A DNA stretch of 8,037 bases from DAOUGC01 sp034429695. Its GTDB lineage: Bacteria; Chloroflexota; Anaerolineae; Anaerolineales; Anaerolineaceae. The stretch spans positions 1 to 8,037 of the forward strand of contig DAOUGC010000217.1 of NCBI GenBank assembly GCA_034429695.1. The letters are read 5' to 3'. The notes under the pieces are model-generated. The model was given only the letters and a program-made list of their open reading frames with translations, had not been told where the DNA came from and did not search any database. The position numbers were made by a program, and so were the translations under genes. Shown in pieces: positions 5,078 through 8,037 of the stretch (position 1 is its first letter; each line of letters opens with the position of its first letter).

Positions 5078-7984
5078 TTGCCCGTTTCTCCTGTTCCCCT
5101 GTTGATCAATCGGCGCAAGTTGCGCGCTTCACGCCGCAGGCGGAGCGCATCTGGGCGTGCCAGCCGGGCAGGCATCGGGCTGACGGCGCTGGCTTCGCTC
5201 GGGTTGGTGGTGATCGTCGCCCTGATTGGCCTGGCTTACACCGCCCTCACCGCTGATCTGCCTTCCATCCGGCTGGTGGAACACCTGCTTGATCCCAAAG
5301 ATGGCATCTTCATGCAACCCACCCGCCTGTATGATCGCAGCGGTGAGCACGTGCTTCACACCCTTGAGAACCCGGGTATTCCCCGCCGTTATCTCCCCCT
5401 TGACCCTGATCAGCCGGAATTTTTCTCGCCGCAACTGGTGCAAACCACCATCGCTTCACAGGATCCCGGCTTCTGGCGTTCACCTGGTTTTTCCTTCCGT
5501 TATCTGCTGGATGAAGCCCCGCATACCATCGCAGAACGTCTGGCGGATGATCTACTGCTGAGTGGTGAAGCACCGGGGTTGCGCCGCAGCCTGCGCATGC
5601 GCCTGCTGGCTGCCCAGATGACTGCCGTTTACGGACGCACGCGCGTGCTGGAATGGTATCTCAACAGTGCAGATTACGGCCACCTGGCTTACGGAGCGGA
5701 TGCAGCCGCCATGCTTTACTTTGGCAAACCGGCCACCAGCCTGACACTGGAAGAAGCCGCGCTGCTGGTGGCGGTCTCAGAGACACCGGCGCTCAACCCA
5801 ATTGACGCGCAATCTGCCGCGGTGGAACGCCAGCAGGTTGTGCTGGAACGGTTGCTGTACGCCCGACTGATCAGCCTTGAGGATTATGACCGCGCTGTGC
5901 GCACCACGCTGGTGTTCGCTGATCCTCCGCAGCAGCGCAGCGAGGCGCTTGCCAGTGCGTACGCCGCCCAGGTCATTGCGCGCCTGTCGGATCGTTTTGG
6001 CGCGCGCCAGATCCAGCGCGGTGGACTGCGCATCATCACATCCCTGGATTATGATCTGCAGGTGCAACTGGCTTGCACATCACTGACCCAGTTACGCCGT
6101 TTGAGCGGCGGGGAATCGGATGTGGTTGAAGTGGACGGTCAGCCGTGCACTGCCGCACGCCTGCTGCCCACCCTGCCGCCATCACAAATGACGGAAACCG
6201 CCGACCTGTCCACCTCAAGCGCGGTGATTGACCTGCAGACTGGTCAGGTGCTGGCTTTGCTGGGCGACACCAGCCTGGATGGCGAAGGCGGCTTGCTGCT
6301 GGGTCACCAGCCCGGGAGTATGTTGACTCCATTTATTGCCATGACCGCGTTTGCGCGCGGCATGAGCCCTGCCAGCCTGGTGTGGGACATTCCGCCTTCA
6401 ACCGGTGAAGAGGGGATCACCCTGCAGGTGGTTGATATTGACCGCCTGCCCGCCAACCGCGACGGCAAATATCATGGGCCGCAACGCTTGCGCATGGCAA
6501 TTGCCAATGATTTTCTCTCGCCGGTGGAAACACTGCTGCAGCAGGTGGGGCCTGCCACGGTGTACGCGCTGTCAGAACCGCTTGGACTGGCGCTTTATCC
6601 TGACCCCGCCCGGCCAGGGGCGCTGCTGTATGAAGGCGGAAGCATCAATCCGCTGGAAATGGGGCAGGCCTACAGTGTTTTTGCCCGGCTGGGCAGCCAG
6701 CCCGGTGAGAACATTCAGGGGAGCTTGGCGGTTCAACCGGTGCTTGCTTTGCGTGTCGAAGATGACATACGCGGGACGTGGTATCAGTGGCAGGAAAGCC
6801 AGCCGCGTTCACTGGTGAGCCCGCAGGTGGCTTACCTGGTGCACAGTGTGCTGAGCGATGAAACCGCGCGCTGGTTGACACTGGGGTATCCCAATCCACT
6901 GGAGATTGGCCGGCCGGTGGGCGCCAAGGTGGGCGCCAGCGCCGGTGAGGCGTGGTCCGCCGGCTACACCCCGCAGCGCATGTTGGTGGTATGGATGGGC
7001 GACCGTGCTGGTTCCACCCGGGCGCTCGACCCGCTTTACCCCGCCGGTGTGTGGCACGCCATGATGCAGTACATGCATACGGGCCTGCCCGTGCAGGATT
7101 GGACCCGTCCGGATGGCATTTCAACGGTTGTGGTTTGCGATCCATCCGGCAAGTTGCCAACGGTGGATTGCCCAACCACTGTGGAAGAGGTGTTCCTGTC
7201 GGGCAGTGAGCCGGTGGAATACGACAATTTGTACCGCACCGTGCAGATCAACCGCGAGACGCGGCTGCTTGCCACAGTGTTCACCCCACTGGAGTTGATC
7301 GACGAGGAAACCTTCATGATCCCCCCGCGCGAGGCGCTGGAATGGGCGCGTGCTACTGGCGTTGACCTGCCCCCCGACGGCTACGACGTGATCCAGGCGC
7401 CTGCCATGCAGCCGGGGGTGCGTATTCAGGACCCGGCCATTTTCTCATCTGTCAGTGGGGTGGTGGAGATCCGCGGTGATGCCGCCGGTGAGTCGTTCTC
7501 CAGTTACCGCATACAGGTGGGGCAGGGGCTTAACCCGCGCACATGGTTGCAGGTTGGGCAGGACAGTGCCCAACCGATCACAGGCGGCTTGCTGGCGCAA
7601 TGGGACACCACCACCCTGGAGGACGGCCTGTATGCGGTTCGCCTGACGGTGGTGCGCAAGGATGCCACGCTGCAGACCGCCATTTTGCAGGTGACCGTGG
7701 ATAATACGCCGCCGGATGTGCAGGTGCTTTACCCCGCCGATGGTCAGGCGGTGAGCCTTTCAGAAGCCGGTTCGATTTCCTTGATCGCCGAAGTGAGTGA
7801 TTTGCTGGGTGTTGAAAGTGTGGTTTGGAAGATCGACGGCAGGCAGGTGGAGGAACAACGCCAGGCGCCGTTTGTATTCAACTGGGAGGGACGCACCGGT
7901 AAACACACCCTGCAGGTGCAAGCCTGTGACCGCGCCGGCAATTGCATTGATACTGCTCCGATTGAATTTGTGGTTCAAAACTAA
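5078..7984 (+). CDS. Class A PBP-like protein (GT51 + transpeptidase + two Ig-like domains), predicted catalytically inactive
   Basis: A 968-residue membrane protein. It has a very basic tail (11-30), a membrane helix (about 32-57), a GT51-like domain (about 76-280), a transpeptidase-like domain (about 378-670), a Cys-pair segment with C..SG.LP...CP (C687, C698), and Ig-like domains at about 776-878 and 879-968, the second with a DRAGN motif. Active homologues polymerise lipid II and cross-link peptidoglycan outside the membrane. The fold motifs persist: LEWYLN (191-196), AAAMLYFGK, LEEAALLVAVSETPALNP, QPGS, AW.AGYTP. The catalytic residues do not. The GT51 Glu of the ED..F motif is Q128 (SQDPGFW). 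The Gln pair of TITQQL is ER (TIAERL). R-K-x-x-E is R170-S-L-R-M174. SxxK is S414-M-L-T417; SxN is D478-F-L480; KTGT is K617-V-G-A620. I infer a non-enzymatic, structural or regulatory role. There is no stop or frameshift. The TTG start is supported by GAGG. Probably coupled to the TPR gene upstream. Confidence 0.87.
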   Translation: MPVSPVPLLINRRKLRASRRRRSASGRASRAGIGLTALASLGLVVIVALIGLAYTALTADLPSIRLVEHLLDPKDGIFMQPTRLYDRSGEHVLHTLENPGIPRRYLPLDPDQPEFFSPQLVQTTIASQDPGFWRSPGFSFRYLLDEAPHTIAERLADDLLLSGEAPGLRRSLRMRLLAAQMTAVYGRTRVLEWYLNSADYGHLAYGADAAAMLYFGKPATSLTLEEAALLVAVSETPALNPIDAQSAAVERQQVVLERLLYARLISLEDYDRAVRTTLVFADPPQQRSEALASAYAAQVIARLSDRFGARQIQRGGLRIITSLDYDLQVQLACTSLTQLRRLSGGESDVVEVDGQPCTAARLLPTLPPSQMTETADLSTSSAVIDLQTGQVLALLGDTSLDGEGGLLLGHQPGSMLTPFIAMTAFARGMSPASLVWDIPPSTGEEGITLQVVDIDRLPANRDGKYHGPQRLRMAIANDFLSPVETLLQQVGPATVYALSEPLGLALYPDPARPGALLYEGGSINPLEMGQAYSVFARLGSQPGENIQGSLAVQPVLALRVEDDIRGTWYQWQESQPRSLVSPQVAYLVHSVLSDETARWLTLGYPNPLEIGRPVGAKVGASAGEAWSAGYTPQRMLVVWMGDRAGSTRALDPLYPAGVWHAMMQYMHTGLPVQDWTRPDGISTVVVCDPSGKLPTVDCPTTVEEVFLSGSEPVEYDNLYRTVQINRETRLLATVFTPLELIDEETFMIPPREALEWARATGVDLPPDGYDVIQAPAMQPGVRIQDPAIFSSVSGVVEIRGDAAGESFSSYRIQVGQGLNPRTWLQVGQDSAQPITGGLLAQWDTTTLEDGLYAVRLTVVRKDATLQTAILQVTVDNTPPDVQVLYPADGQAVSLSEAGSISLIAEVSDLLGVESVVWKIDGRQVEEQRQAPFVFNWEGRTGKHTLQVQACDRAGNCIDTAPIEFVVQN

Positions 7985-8022
7985 CCGCGATTTTCCCTGT
8001 CTTATTCAATAAATTTTAAACC

Positions 8023-8028
8023 GAGGAG
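8023..8028 (+). promoter_or_regulatory. Ribosome binding site for a gene at or beyond the right edge
   Basis: GAGGAG is a strong Shine-Dalgarno match, 39 bases after the PBP-like stop codon. A TTG at 8033-8035 lies four bases after it; an ATG may lie just outside the window. No hairpin terminator is visible in the AT-rich 7985-8022, so the next gene could belong to the same transcript. Confidence 0.4.
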
Positions 8029-8037
8029 CGGGTTGGA

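Noticed and set aside
5078..7984. Annotation as an active bifunctional peptidoglycan synthase (PBP1A/1C).
   Set aside because: The domain plan fits, but the catalytic residues of both domains are substituted, so the enzymatic name would mislead.

Overview
The window looks like chromosomal DNA of a GC-rich member of the Chloroflexota, most likely Anaerolineae. This is inferred from protein style only: lipoproteins and membrane proteins with Thr/Pro-rich linkers, a penicillin-binding-protein-like chain ending in Ig-like repeats, and LGFP-like GG...G.PISEP modules. No rRNA, tRNA or marker gene is present to confirm it.

Layout: 1-429 is a lower-GC leader region with one possible promoter and no convincing gene. 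430-1596 (+) encodes a lipoprotein with three LGFP-like modules and a beta-sandwich-like tail. It converges, with only 11 bp between the stops, on 1608-2600 (-), a LysM-domain lipoprotein. 2601-3271 is a 671-bp divergent intergenic region packed with inverted and direct repeats. 3272-5068 (+) encodes a membrane-anchored TPR protein. 5078-7984 (+) follows nine bases later, with a TTG start, and encodes a 968-residue protein with the full fold plan of a class A penicillin-binding protein (membrane anchor, GT51 glycosyltransferase, transpeptidase) plus two C-terminal Ig-like domains. A good ribosome binding site close to the right edge suggests another gene starts at or beyond the edge.

The main discovery is the last protein. 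By motif alignment it has lost the catalytic residues of both enzymatic domains. The two GT51 glutamates are Q128 and M174; the transpeptidase SxxK, SxN and KTG motifs read SMLT, DFL and KVG. Yet a 2.9-kb reading frame, the scaffold motifs around those sites and the Cys-pair insert are preserved. It therefore looks like a maintained pseudoenzyme rather than a decaying gene.

All four genes encode predicted envelope proteins facing outward. The LysM protein should bind cell-wall glycan, the TPR protein should act as a scaffold, and the pseudo-PBP may be a structural or regulatory partner. The TPR and PBP-like genes are probably co-transcribed and translationally coupled. The divergent LysM and TPR genes both have a -10-like box exactly six bases before the ATG, which predicts leaderless transcripts.
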